This document shows positions 9,047-17,813 of a stretch of DNA of 64,000 nucleotides, in pieces (within the stretch, counting starts at the first letter, position 1; each line of letters begins with the position of its first letter). The translations under genes and the position numbers were made by a program. The notes below the pieces were generated by a model. The model was not told the origin of the DNA. It saw only the letters and a list, made by a program, of their open reading frames with translations, and ran no database searches. This DNA comes from Sandaracinaceae bacterium (GTDB lineage: Bacteria; Myxococcota_A; Polyangia; Polyangiales; Sandaracinaceae). Location of the stretch: positions 62,001 to 126,000 of the forward strand of contig JACKEC010000022.1 of assembly GCA_020633195.1 (NCBI GenBank), written 5' to 3'.

Positions 9047-10102
9047 TCACTGAGGTGTCACTCCCGCGCCGGTCAGCCCGAAGAGCCGCTCCGCGTTGCG
9101 GTGGTAGAGGTCCTCGAGGACCTCGCGCGGGAGGTCGATCCCGTCGATCGTCCAGTCGCCCTGGATCGGCGTCGGGTGTCGGAACCGGCGATCCGCGGTC
9201 TCGAAGTAGCGCCAGTGCGCTTCGTAGAAGACGGGGATCCGCGCCGGCGGGTCCGGGTCCTCGCCGGCCGAGCCCAGCACCCAGCTCCCCGAGCGGCCCA
9301 TCTGCACGTCCGTCCCGAACAGGATGCGCTCGCGCCACCGGATGAAGAGCGCGCGCATCCGGCCTGGGTCGTGGCGGCCGATCTCGGGGACGCGCGCCCC
9401 CGTCTCGACGTAGAGGTTGTCGTAGCGCGCGAGCATCGCGCCGACGCGCTCGGGCTCCTCGGGGGCGTTGCCGAAGTGCGCCCCGAGGAAGCGCGTCTCT
9501 GGGTGTCGCGCGACGCGCGCCTCGTACTGGGCGAAGACCTCCTCCCAGCTCGGCCACCCCGGCCCGGAGAAGCTCCAGGACGGGTGCGCGCGGAGCTCGT
9601 CGATGCGCTCGTTGTCGTCGGTCGCCGGACGGAAGAAGGCTTGCGGGTCTCCAGTGTGGATCAGCACCGGGAGATCGAGCTCGCCGGCCACCTCGAAGAC
9701 GACGTCGAGCCGCGGGTCGTCCACCGCGAGGAGCGATCCGTCGGCGAGCCGCGTCCCGAGCCCGAGCGACTTGAAGATCTTGAGCCCGACCCCGCCGCGG
9801 GCGCGGCAGGCGGTGAGCGTCTCGCGCGCGTACGCGGCGAAGCCCGGCTGCTCGACCCGCTCGAAGGCCACGTGGCAGTAGGGCCGCAGCCCGTCGCGGA
9901 CCTCACCGCCGTTGGCGTTCAGCGCGAGCACGACCCCGTAGCGGGCGAACACGCCGCGGGCCTCCTCGGCGCGCTCCATCGGGACGTGGACGTGCACGTC
10001 GATCTTCGGGATCGGCGCGTACGCGTCCATGGGCCGCGAGGGTCGCGGCGCGGGCTCGCGCGGCCACAGCGCGAACCCCAGCGCGGCGAGCGCGACGGCC
10101 AC
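9047..10102 (-). CDS. Membrane-anchored amidohydrolase (Amidohydro_2 type)
   Basis: About 351 residues. An N-terminal hydrophobic anchor (VAVALAALGFALW) is followed by a TIM-barrel metal hydrolase. KIDVHVHV gives the HxH metal site, VLIHTGD the barrel His, FLGAHFGN another His, and LFGTDVQMG the late catalytic Asp. The fold matches the Amidohydro_2 family of C-C or C-N hydrolases and decarboxylases. The start is uncertain. GTG 10102 is used here. A start nearer 10137 would overlap the upstream gene and add basic residues before the anchor, and ATG 10030 would remove the anchor. Confidence 0.8.
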   Translation of the reverse strand: MAVALAALGFALWPREPAPRPSRPMDAYAPIPKIDVHVHVPMERAEEARGVFARYGVVLALNANGGEVRDGLRPYCHVAFERVEQPGFAAYARETLTACRARGGVGLKIFKSLGLGTRLADGSLLAVDDPRLDVVFEVAGELDLPVLIHTGDPQAFFRPATDDNERIDELRAHPSWSFSGPGWPSWEEVFAQYEARVARHPETRFLGAHFGNAPEEPERVGAMLARYDNLYVETGARVPEIGRHDPGRMRALFIRWRERILFGTDVQMGRSGSWVLGSAGEDPDPPARIPVFYEAHWRYFETADRRFRHPTPIQGDWTIDGIDLPREVLEDLYHRNAERLFGLTGAGVTPQ

Positions 10103-10137
10103 CCCGACGGCGATCGCGACGCGACCCCTCGCGCCCG

Positions 10138-11625
10138 TCAGGGAGCGCAGAGGTTCCCCATCGGCACCGCGTCGGTCACCACGACGTCGTCGATGAAGCC
10201 CGCGTCGTCGCCGCTCGAGACCGAGCCGTCCTTCAGGTAGCGCCACTCCAGCGAGTGGCTGCCCGCCGCGACCGAGTAGGACTGCCGCGTCCACGTGGTC
10301 AGCGAGCCGGCCCAGCGATCCTGGAGCGCGCCGTCGAGATAGAATTCGAGGTAGTCGTAGCTCGACTCGCTGCTCACCCGACGCCAGAAGCTCACCGAGC
10401 CCGCGGCTCCGTACATGGCGGTGTAGAAGAGGCTCGTCGTCTGGCTGTGGGTGATCGCGCCGCTCCGCGCCGAGCGCGCGCCGCCGTGGGCCTGAGCGGT
10501 TGTCACGGTCCAGCTCGCGCTGCCGCTCGTCGTCCAGCCCGCGGGGAGCGCGGTCGCTTCGAAGCCCTCCGACGGCGTCGCGGGGGCGACGGTCACGTCG
10601 TCGATCCAGACGCGATCGTCGCCCGACGTCGAGGAGCCGTCCTTCACGTAGCGCCACTCGACGGCGTGCGCGCCGGGCGCGAGGACCACCGAGGACCGCG
10701 TCCACGCGGTCGTCCCGCTCCACTGGTTCTGCTGCACCCCGTCGACGAAGACGCGGAGGTAGTCGTAGCCGCTCTCGGTGCTCGTGTAGAGCCAGAACGA
10801 GACCTCGACGGCCACGCCGAACGAGAAGGACGCGGTCATCGTCGAGGTCGCCGAGCTCCCGATCGCGCCGCTGTGGGCGGCCATCGCGCCGCCGTGGAAG
10901 CGCGCGCCGTCGACCACCCACCCGAGCGTCGCCCCGACGGTCCAGCCGCCGGGGAGCCCCGACTCGAAGTCGTACGCGATCGACGTCGCGCCCGCGCCGC
11001 AGGCGCCCGCCGAGCAGTACGTCCCTCCGCTCACGCTGCACCCGGCGCAGTCCGGCGCGTTGGCGGCGGCGCAGGTCCCCGCGCGGCAGGCGTGGACCGA
11101 GCAGTCGGCCGGGTCGGTGTCGCAGCTCGTTCCGTCGGCGCGCGGCTGCGCGACGCAGGCGTCGGTGGCCGGGTCGCAGGCGCCCATCGCGCACACGTCG
11201 TCCAGGGAGGAGCAGTCGACGGGGGTCCCGGTGCAGGTCCCGGCGGAGCACCGGCCGTCGGTGCAGGCCACTCCGTCGTCGCAGGCGCTCCCGTCGGTGA
11301 GGGGCTGGCTGACGCACATCCCCGTCGCCCCGCTGCAGATCCCGACGGTGCACGGGCCGCTGAGCGCCGAGCAGTCCACGCCGACGCAGAGCGGCCCGGC
11401 GTCTTCGCCGGCATCGTCGAGGGTCGCGCCGCCGTCGACGTCCATCGACCCCGCGTCGAAACCCGTCGGCCCGGCGTCGAAGCCCATGGAACCCGCGTCG
11501 AAGCCCGTCGGGCCTGCGTCGAAGCCGGTGGGCACGGCGCCCGCGTCGCGCCCGAGGCCGCCTCCCTGAGCGCAAGCCACGAGGAAGAGGCAACCGGCGA
11601 TCGAGCCGAGGGCGCGTCCGAGCAT
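10138..11625 (-). CDS. Cys-rich lipoprotein with Asp-Ala-Gly repeats and two similar C-terminal domains
   Basis: 495 residues. Lipoprotein signal with lipobox LVAC (about 18-21). Residues 28-60 repeat a degenerate xxGFDAG unit five times, a low-complexity stalk. Residues 75-200 are Cys-rich with repeats such as CVGVDCSAL and DGSACDDGVACTDGRC, like the disulphide-rich stalks common in myxobacterial surface proteins. The rest holds two similar domains of about 115 residues, each with FWxxxSSESxYDYL and LEWRYxKDGSxxSGDD segments, probably jelly-roll beta-sandwiches of the MAM/lectin-like type. Binding partner unknown. Confidence 0.85.
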   Translation of the reverse strand: MLGRALGSIAGCLFLVACAQGGGLGRDAGAVPTGFDAGPTGFDAGSMGFDAGPTGFDAGSMDVDGGATLDDAGEDAGPLCVGVDCSALSGPCTVGICSGATGMCVSQPLTDGSACDDGVACTDGRCSAGTCTGTPVDCSSLDDVCAMGACDPATDACVAQPRADGTSCDTDPADCSVHACRAGTCAAANAPDCAGCSVSGGTYCSAGACGAGATSIAYDFESGLPGGWTVGATLGWVVDGARFHGGAMAAHSGAIGSSATSTMTASFSFGVAVEVSFWLYTSTESGYDYLRVFVDGVQQNQWSGTTAWTRSSVVLAPGAHAVEWRYVKDGSSTSGDDRVWIDDVTVAPATPSEGFEATALPAGWTTSGSASWTVTTAQAHGGARSARSGAITHSQTTSLFYTAMYGAAGSVSFWRRVSSESSYDYLEFYLDGALQDRWAGSLTTWTRQSYSVAAGSHSLEWRYLKDGSVSSGDDAGFIDDVVVTDAVPMGNLCAP

Positions 11626-11742
11626 GAGCCGAACTTTCCCCTCGGCGGCGGGCGGTGTCGAGGTCGGCGGCTTGACGAAGCCCCCGACTCGTGCGGAATT
11701 TGGCCGCGTGAGGGCGCCGAGCGCTCCTGGGAAGCCGCACCG

Positions 11743-13008
11743 ATGAGCCGCGCCGTTGCCGATGTCTCCATCACCGGCCCGCACTCCACCGTCGAGGAGG
11801 AGGCGGAGGTACGGCCCGTCGTCGTCGCCAAGGCCCCTCGCTGGCTGGCCCTCGACGTCTTCCGGTTCTTCGCCGTCCTCATGATGGTCCAGGGGCACGT
11901 CTTCACGACGCTGCTCGACTCGACCACGAAGGCGCAGGGCTGGTACGCGCACCACTCGGCGTTCCACGGCTTCACCGCCCCGATGTTCCTCTTCGGGGCG
12001 GGGCTCGCCTTCGGCTACACGACCTTCCGCAAGTGGGACGCCCACACCGCGGGCGGGGCCGCCGCGCTCAAGCGCTACAAGCGCTACGCCTGGCTGCTCG
12101 TCCTCGGCTACGGGCTCCAGCTGCCGACGCTGTCGCTGCGCGGCCTGCTCTCGATCGACGACCCCGAGGCGCTGTCCCAGCTCCTCCAGGTCAACGTGCT
12201 CCAGCACATCGGCGTGAGCCTCGCGATCGTTCAGCTCCTCGTCGGGCTCGTGAAGCGGCAGCGCGTCGTGATCGCGATCCTCGCGGTGCTCACCGCGATC
12301 TGCGTCTTCGCGGCCCCGTGGATCTGGGCCATCGACGTGAGCGGTCTGCCGATCGTGCTCCAGGGGTACGTCAACCAGGCCGGGCACAGCTGGTTCCCGC
12401 TGGTGCCGTGGGCGGGGTTCACCTACTCGGGGATCATCCTCGCGTGGCTGCTCGGCCTGCGCGGATCGACGGAGTCCATCAGCGGGCGCATGGCGTGGCC
12501 GTTCCTCGCCCTGGCGCTGCTCTTCATGATCGTCCCCGTCGTCATCGACCGGTTCGGCCCCTTCCCGTGGCCGCCGCACAACTTCTGGAAGACCAACCCG
12601 CTGTTCTTCTTCTGGCGCTTCGGGAACGTGCTGCTGGTGCTCTCCGCGCTCTGCTTCGCCGAGCGATACGCGGCCGCGCGGGGCTGGCTCGACCCGGACT
12701 ACGGGAGCCGCGTCCTCGCCGCGATCCTGCCGTGGGTGAAGCTCCTCGCCGCCGAGAGCCTGGTGATCTACGTGGCGCACCTGCTGGTGCTGCACGGCTC
12801 GGTGCTCGCGCCCGGCCTCACGAGCAGCGGGACCGTGGCCTCCCACGAGCACGGGGTGCTGGTGGCGGCGCTGTGGACCCTCGCGATCATGGGCGCGATG
12901 GTCGTCATCTCGAAGGCGTGGGCCGAGCTGCGCAAGCAGTCCAAGGCCTTCACGGTGGTGCAGCTGACGATCGTGGGCGTGATCGTCCTGCTGTCGCTGA
13001 CGCGCTGA
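11743..13008 (+). CDS. HGSNAT/DUF1624-like membrane acyltransferase
   Basis: 421 residues with about ten hydrophobic segments. The opening RWLALDVFRFFAVLMMVQGH (about 35-54) is the signature of the heparan-alpha-glucosaminide N-acetyltransferase-like family, with the conserved His in a membrane helix. Members transfer acyl groups across the membrane to sugars, but the acceptor here is not evident. The family start would be near residue 30, so the first 30 residues are a cytoplasmic tail. Divergent from the Cys-rich lipoprotein gene with 117 bases between. Confidence 0.83.
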   Translation: MSRAVADVSITGPHSTVEEEAEVRPVVVAKAPRWLALDVFRFFAVLMMVQGHVFTTLLDSTTKAQGWYAHHSAFHGFTAPMFLFGAGLAFGYTTFRKWDAHTAGGAAALKRYKRYAWLLVLGYGLQLPTLSLRGLLSIDDPEALSQLLQVNVLQHIGVSLAIVQLLVGLVKRQRVVIAILAVLTAICVFAAPWIWAIDVSGLPIVLQGYVNQAGHSWFPLVPWAGFTYSGIILAWLLGLRGSTESISGRMAWPFLALALLFMIVPVVIDRFGPFPWPPHNFWKTNPLFFFWRFGNVLLVLSALCFAERYAAARGWLDPDYGSRVLAAILPWVKLLAAESLVIYVAHLLVLHGSVLAPGLTSSGTVASHEHGVLVAALWTLAIMGAMVVISKAWAELRKQSKAFTVVQLTIVGVIVLLSLTR

Positions 13009-13011
13009 GAC

Positions 13012-13797
13012 TCACTCCTCTTCGTCGTCGTCGCCGCCTTCGGCCGCGGCGAGCCTCGCCGCCGCCTCGGCCGCGCGCTCTCGCGCCGCCGCCGCCGCCT
13101 CGGCGGCCGACCACGCCATCCGAGCCGCCTCGGCCGCCGCCGCGCGAGCGGCCGCCTCCGCCTGAGCGGCCTCCTGCGCCGCGGCCTCCGCGTCGGTCTG
13201 CGCGCGCGCCTCGGCCACCGCCTTGGCCTCTTCCTCGCGCTCGCGCTCGATCTCGCCGCGGGCCCGGTCCGCCTCTTCCTTGCGGGCGGCCACCGCCATC
13301 TTCTCGAGCTCGTCGAGGTCGAACGCCTCGGTGGACTCGGGGCTCGTCGCCACCGCCGCGCGCACCGCGGCGCCGTCGAGCTTGCCGAGGGCCGCGAGGG
13401 GGCCGGCCGCGTGACCGAGCGCTTCGCCGTGGCGCGCCGCGGCCCAGAGCAGCGCGGCCGAGCGGGCCCGGTGCTGCGCGAGCTCCGTCGACGCGAGCAG
13501 CCAGCCGCCCTCGATCCACGGCCACAGGGCCTTGTGGAACCCGGGGCGCCCGGTGCCCCCGGACTTGAGGCGGGAGAGCCGCACCATCGTGTCCTTGCGG
13601 GCGTCCGCGCGCGAAGAGCCAGCCGCCTCGAGCAGGAGGTGGGCGTCTTCGTCCTGCACGGCCAGGATCTGAAGGACCACGTGGTCGATCGTGACCTCCG
13701 GGTTCCCCTTCTCCGCGGCGTCCTTCGCGGCGCGCTCCAGCGCTGCGCTCGCGGTCTTCGTCAGTCGCTTCGCGAGCGTCTTGATCTCTACGCGCAT
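13012..13797 (-). CDS. Orphan ClpV/TssH-type Clp N-domain protein with Ala/Glu-rich helical tail
   Basis: 261 residues. Residues 1-130 resemble the N-terminal double-Clp domain of type VI secretion ATPase ClpV. TLAKRLTKTASAALERAA, VTIDHVVLQIL and GGWLLASTELAQHRARSAALL occupy the places of the conserved ClpV N-domain helices. There is no AAA+ module. Instead residues about 160-250 are an uninterrupted Ala/Glu/Arg-rich segment likely to form a long helix or coiled coil, and the end is acidic. The ATG has GGAGG five bases upstream. No other T6SS gene is nearby. Its function is unknown; an adaptor or decoy for ClpV cargo is a speculation. Confidence 0.75.
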   Translation of the reverse strand: MRVEIKTLAKRLTKTASAALERAAKDAAEKGNPEVTIDHVVLQILAVQDEDAHLLLEAAGSSRADARKDTMVRLSRLKSGGTGRPGFHKALWPWIEGGWLLASTELAQHRARSAALLWAAARHGEALGHAAGPLAALGKLDGAAVRAAVATSPESTEAFDLDELEKMAVAARKEEADRARGEIEREREEEAKAVAEARAQTDAEAAAQEAAQAEAAARAAAAEAARMAWSAAEAAAAARERAAEAAARLAAAEGGDDDEEE

Positions 13798-13907
13798 GGT
13801 GCCTCCAAATTCGCGGGAGGGGATGGTACCCCATCGAAAGCGTTCGGAGATCGGCTTGGTGGCCTCGGAGGGCCGAAAGCGCCATCTCTTCGCCGAGAGG
13901 TCCACGC

Positions 13908-14264
13908 ATGACGCACTACCGCGGAGATCCCGACCACTTCGCTCACGAGTGGATCGACGCCTGGAACGCCCACGATCTGGAGCGCGTCCTCGCCCACTGG
14001 GCCGAGGACTGCCTGTTCGTCTCCCCCGTCGCGGCTCGCCTCCTCGGCGACGGGACCGTGGTCGGCAAGGACGCCCTGCGCGCGTACTGGACGCGGGCGC
14101 TGGCCGCGAGCGGAGACCTGCGCTTCGACTTCGACACCGTGTACGGAGGCGTCGACAGCGTCGTGATCGGCTACCGGAACCACCGCGGGCAGCGCTGCGC
14201 GGAGTGGCTCCGCTTCGTCGACGGCTACGCGGTCGAGGGACGGGCCCACTACAGCCCCGCCTGA
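13908..14264 (+). CDS. SnoaL-like/NTF2-fold small protein
   Basis: 118 residues in the NTF2-like fold. The opening EWIDAWNAHDLERVLAHWAEDC and later VVGKDALRAYW and YRNHRG segments are typical of SnoaL-like proteins, which act as isomerases, hydrolases or ligand binders. No specific catalytic residues can be assigned. It is divergent from the ClpV-type gene, with a 110-base spacer. Confidence 0.8.
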   Translation: MTHYRGDPDHFAHEWIDAWNAHDLERVLAHWAEDCLFVSPVAARLLGDGTVVGKDALRAYWTRALAASGDLRFDFDTVYGGVDSVVIGYRNHRGQRCAEWLRFVDGYAVEGRAHYSPA

Positions 14265-14266
14265 TC

Positions 14267-14295
14267 CTGGCAGGGCGCTGAAAGCGCCCTGCCAG
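14267..14295. terminator. Strong hairpin after SnoaL gene
   Basis: CTGGCAGGGCGCT (14267-14279) pairs perfectly over 13 bp with AGCGCCCTGCCAG (14283-14295) around a 3-base loop. There is no U tract. Its core GCAGGGCGC/GCGCCCTGC recurs in the hairpin at 38177-38198. Confidence 0.6.
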
Positions 14296-14297
14296 AC

Positions 14298-14474
14298 GTG
14301 CCCGTGCCCGTGCCCGTGCCCGTGCCTGGCTCGCGATCATCGAGCGCTGCGACGAGGCGCCCGAGGAGCTGAAGCGCGCGGCCCTCGAGCACTTGGAACG
14401 CGTCGTGTCGATGCTCGTGAAGCTGATCGCGCGCGCACGCCGACGCCGTTCGGGCACGGGCAGGGGCACGGGCA
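14298..14474. repeat. GTGCCC hexamer arrays in opposite orientation around a gene-remnant-like segment
   Basis: Four GTGCCC units plus GTGCC occupy 14298-14326. The reverse-complement type (GGGCACGGGCAGGGGCACGGGC) occupies 14452-14473. Between them a plus-strand frame free of stops encodes a helical, Leu/Glu/Arg-rich peptide (IIERCDEAPEELKRAALEHL, then VVSMLVKLIARARRRR). It resembles the C-terminal helix of a small four-helix-bundle protein, possibly a remnant. No complete gene is present in this 244-base gap. Confidence 0.5.
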
Positions 14475-14508
14475 TGCGCGCTTCGCGCGCGGCACGGAAG
14501 CAGGCCTG

Positions 14509-15633
14509 CTACGAACGCTTGCCGGGGATCAGCGGGATCTCGACCGAGTCGCGATCCGTCCCGTCGTCGGGCGTGATCCACTGCGGTCGGGTCCCGCGGA
14601 GCGGCACGAGGTCGTCGGGCGGCAAGTCGCGGGGGGGCATGTTCAGGCGCTGCCGCGCGAGGGCGACGCTCTGCCCGAGCGGCTCGGCGTCGGTCGGCTC
14701 CGCGACCCGCCGGAGCACCTTCGCGAGCGCGAGGAGCATCTCGCGCGCGGTGCCGAAGCGGTTGCGGGGGTCGCGCTGCAGGGCGCGCTCGATCGTCTGC
14801 ACCAGCGCGGGCGGCAGGTCGGGCCGGATCTCCTCGAGCGGCGGCACGTCGCAGGCGATGATGTTGCGCAGGCTGTCGATGTCGGTCTTGCCGGCGAAGA
14901 GGGAGCGGCTCGCGAGGACCTCCCACAGCACGATCCCGAGCGCGAAGATGTCGGACTGCGCGCTCGCCTCGAGCCCGTCGTCGATGAGCTCCGGGGCGAC
15001 GTACGCGGTCTTGCCCTTGACCATCTCCGGGCGCGTGATCTTCGCGCGGTCCATCGCGCGGGCGAGGCCGAAGTCGGCGATCTTCACGATCCCGTTGAGG
15101 CCGATGAGCACGTTCCCCGGCGTCACGTCGCGGTGGAAGGTCGGCGCGACGTTGCCCCACGGGTCGGTCCGGGTGTGCGCGGCGTGGAGGCCGCGGAGCG
15201 ACTCGATCCCGATCGCCGCGGTGAGGTGCCACGGCGCGTGCCACCCGGCCTCCTTGTACGAGGCCGACCAGCGGCCGAGGTCCACGCCCTCGACCCACTC
15301 CATCACGAGGTAGTAGTTGTCGAGGGTGTCGCGCCCGAAGTCGTGGATCTGCACGACGTTGGGGTGGTCGAGGGTCGCGCCCACGCGCGCCTCCTCGACG
15401 AACATCTGAACGAACTCGGGCTGATGGCTCAGCCCGCCGAGGATGCGCTTGACCGCCACGGGGCGGATGAAGCCGGCGGCGCCGCGGGTGACCGCGCGCC
15501 AGACCGCCGCCATGCCACCCTGGCCCGACCTCTCGACCAGCTGGTAGCGCCCGGCCAGCACCGTGCCTTCGGCGTCGAACACGATGCCGGCGAGGATAGC
15601 ACCGACGTTGCCGTCGTCGTCGGCGCGTGGCAT
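14509..15633 (-). CDS. Ser/Thr protein kinase, cytoplasmic
   Basis: 374 residues. Glycine loop GQGGMAAVW (37-45), lysine K62, catalytic loop HRDVTPGN (168-174), DFG (187-189). The HRD+2 lysine is Thr, a variant frequent in myxobacterial kinases and not in itself proof of inactivity. The activation segment end is unusual (GKTAYVAPE). The C-terminal 90 residues are Pro/Arg/Asp-rich and likely disordered. No membrane segment. It starts only 11 bases from the divergent typA gene, so the two promoters must overlap coding sequence. Confidence 0.9.
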   Translation of the reverse strand: MPRADDDGNVGAILAGIVFDAEGTVLAGRYQLVERSGQGGMAAVWRAVTRGAAGFIRPVAVKRILGGLSHQPEFVQMFVEEARVGATLDHPNVVQIHDFGRDTLDNYYLVMEWVEGVDLGRWSASYKEAGWHAPWHLTAAIGIESLRGLHAAHTRTDPWGNVAPTFHRDVTPGNVLIGLNGIVKIADFGLARAMDRAKITRPEMVKGKTAYVAPELIDDGLEASAQSDIFALGIVLWEVLASRSLFAGKTDIDSLRNIIACDVPPLEEIRPDLPPALVQTIERALQRDPRNRFGTAREMLLALAKVLRRVAEPTDAEPLGQSVALARQRLNMPPRDLPPDDLVPLRGTRPQWITPDDGTDRDSVEIPLIPGKRS

Positions 15634-15644
15634 GAGCGCGCCGC

Positions 15645-17462
15645 ATGCGACGGGACGACCTACGAAACGTGGCGATCATCGCCCACGTCGACCACGGCAA
15701 GACGACCTTGGTCGACGCGATGTTGCGTCAGACGGGCGCGTTCCACGCCCGGGCGAACCTCACCGACCGCGTCATGGACTCGGGCGACATCGAGCGCGAG
15801 CGCGGGATCACGATCCTCGCCAAGCAGGCGTCCGTCCGCGTCGGCGGGGTGAAGGTGAACATCATCGACACCCCCGGCCACGCGGACTTCGGGGGCGAGG
15901 TCGAGCGCACGCTGCGCATGGCGGACGCCGCCCTCCTGCTCGTGGACGCGGCCGAGGGCCCGCTCCCGCAGACCCGCTTCGTGCTGGGCAAGGCGATCGA
16001 GCTCGGCCTGCCGATCATCGTCGTCATCAACAAGATCGACCGCCAGGACGCGCGCCCCGAGGAGGTCCTCGACGAGGTGTTCGACCTGTTCTGCGAGCTC
16101 GAGGCGAGCGACGCCCAGGCGGACTTCCCCGTGCTCTACGCGATCGCGAAGGACGGCATCGCCAAGCGCGCGCTCACCGACGAGGACGACGGGCTCAAGC
16201 CGCTGTTCGAGCTGCTGATGGAGCGCATCCCCGCGCCCGAGGCCGACGGCGACGGACCGCTGCGGATGCTCGTCCACGACGTGCAGCACGACGAGTACGT
16301 CGGCCGCCTCGCGGTGGGGCGCGTCGATCGCGGCGCCATCGGCAAGGGCAGCATGGTCGTCCTCATCGGCGAGGAGGAGCAGAAGCGGGCGCGCATCGCG
16401 GCGGTCTACTCGTTCGAGGCGGTCGGCCGGGTCGAGGCCGAGACGGTCGGCGCGGGCGACATCTGCTGCATCGCCGGGCTCGAGAACGTGCAGATCGGCG
16501 ACACGATCTGCGACCCCGAGCACCCCGAGCCGCTGCCCCGGATCAGCGTCGAGGAGCCGACCCTCAAGGTCGCCATCCACGTCAACACGTCCGCGATGGC
16601 CGGCCTCAGCGGCAAGTGGGTCACCTCGCGGCACCTCCGCGAGCGCCTCGAGCGGGAGGCCAAGCGCAACCTCGCGATGCGCTTCGAGCCGACCGAGGAG
16701 CCCGACCGCTTCATCCTCTACGGCCGCGGCGAGCTCATGATCGCGGTGCTGATCGAGACCATGCGCCGCGAGGGCTACGAGCTCGCGGTCGGCATGCCCG
16801 AGGTGGTGACCAAGGAGGTCGACGGCCAGCTCTGCGAGCCCGTCGAGCGCGTCGTCGTCGACGTGCCCGAGGAGTACGTCGGGGCGATCACCACGACCCT
16901 CGGCTCGCGCCGCGGTCAGCTCATGAAGATGGCCAACCTCGGCTTCGGCCGCGCGCGCCTCGAGCTCCGGGTGCCGTCGCGCGGGCTGATCGGCTTCCGC
17001 ACGCACTTCCTCACCATGACGCGCGGGATGGGCCTGCTGAACACGCTGTTCGAAGGGTGGGAGACGGACACCGGCCCGATGCTCCGCCGCCCGAACGGCG
17101 CGATCGTCGCCGACCGCAAGGGCGTCGCGACGCCCTACGCGCTGTTCCACCTCCAGCCGCGCGGCGTTCTGTTCATCGCCCCCGGGACCGCGGTCTACGA
17201 GGGGATGATCATCGGGGAGCACAACCGCGAGAACGACCTCGACGTGAACGTCACGCGCGAGAAGAAGCTCACGAACGTGCGCGCCTCGGGCCGCGACGAG
17301 AACGTCGTGCTCTCGCCCCCGCGCCCCGTGACGATCGAGGGCGGGCTCGAGTGGATCGATCGCGACGAGCTGCTCGAGGTCACCCCCAACGCCCTGCGTT
17401 TGCGCAAGAAGATCCTCGACACGGCCCGGCGTCCGCGCCGGGATGGGCCGAAGAAGGCTTGA
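15645..17462 (+). CDS. typA: Translational GTPase TypA/BipA
   Basis: 605 residues, full length for the family. G1 HVDHGKTT (14-21), the switch region ERERGIT, G3 DTPGHADF and G4 NKID are intact, followed by translation-factor beta-barrel, EF-G-like and TypA C-terminal domains. TypA binds the ribosome and supports 50S assembly and stress or cold growth. The start is the ATG just after the 11-base gap from the divergent kinase. A weak spacer of 33 bases separates it from the next gene. Confidence 0.97.
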   Translation: MRRDDLRNVAIIAHVDHGKTTLVDAMLRQTGAFHARANLTDRVMDSGDIERERGITILAKQASVRVGGVKVNIIDTPGHADFGGEVERTLRMADAALLLVDAAEGPLPQTRFVLGKAIELGLPIIVVINKIDRQDARPEEVLDEVFDLFCELEASDAQADFPVLYAIAKDGIAKRALTDEDDGLKPLFELLMERIPAPEADGDGPLRMLVHDVQHDEYVGRLAVGRVDRGAIGKGSMVVLIGEEEQKRARIAAVYSFEAVGRVEAETVGAGDICCIAGLENVQIGDTICDPEHPEPLPRISVEEPTLKVAIHVNTSAMAGLSGKWVTSRHLRERLEREAKRNLAMRFEPTEEPDRFILYGRGELMIAVLIETMRREGYELAVGMPEVVTKEVDGQLCEPVERVVVDVPEEYVGAITTTLGSRRGQLMKMANLGFGRARLELRVPSRGLIGFRTHFLTMTRGMGLLNTLFEGWETDTGPMLRRPNGAIVADRKGVATPYALFHLQPRGVLFIAPGTAVYEGMIIGEHNRENDLDVNVTREKKLTNVRASGRDENVVLSPPRPVTIEGGLEWIDRDELLEVTPNALRLRKKILDTARRPRRDGPKKA

Positions 17463-17495
17463 GTCGGGCTCGGAAGTGCTCTAGGAAACCCCGCG

Positions 17496-17813
17496 ATGGG
17501 GATGAAGCATCAAATCCACCACGGCCTCGAGCTGCCGTTGGCGAAGAAGGCCATCGCGAAGGCGATGGAGGCCTACTCGGCCCGCTTCTCCGAGTACAAC
17601 CCGTTCTTCAACTGGGTGACGGAGAACAAAGGTGAGGTCGGGTTCTCCGCCAAGGGCATGAAGCTCGAGGGGGAGATCGAGATCATCGGGCCCGAGGTCT
17701 ACGTCGACCTCGACGTCCCGTTCGTCTTCCGGATCTTCAAGGGCCGGGCGATGGAGATCATCGACCGCGAGGTCCGCGCTTGGGTCGAGAAGGCGAAGAA
17801 CGGCGAGGTCTAG
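17496..17813 (+). CDS. Polyhydroxyalkanoic-acid-system-like small protein
   Basis: 105 residues. Domain order and residues match the PHA_gran_rgn family. There is a basic His-containing N-terminus (HQIHHGLELPLAKKAI), then alternating beta strands (VGFSAKGMKLEGEIEI, VYVDLDVPF) and a terminal helix (EIIDREVRAWVEKAK). The family is found with polyhydroxyalkanoate granules or as a general small START-like protein. No phasin or PHA synthase lies nearby, so the pathway link is not proven here. Confidence 0.75.
   Translation: MGMKHQIHHGLELPLAKKAIAKAMEAYSARFSEYNPFFNWVTENKGEVGFSAKGMKLEGEIEIIGPEVYVDLDVPFVFRIFKGRAMEIIDREVRAWVEKAKNGEV

Noticed and set aside
9047..11740. One very long reverse open frame spanning the amidohydrolase and beyond
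   Set aside because: Only its last 351 codons are protein-like; the rest is a shadow of the Cys-rich lipoprotein gene, in a low-complexity Arg/Gly frame.
13012..13797. Part of a type VI secretion gene cluster
   Set aside because: No sheath, baseplate or membrane-complex gene lies nearby; only the N-domain resembles ClpV.
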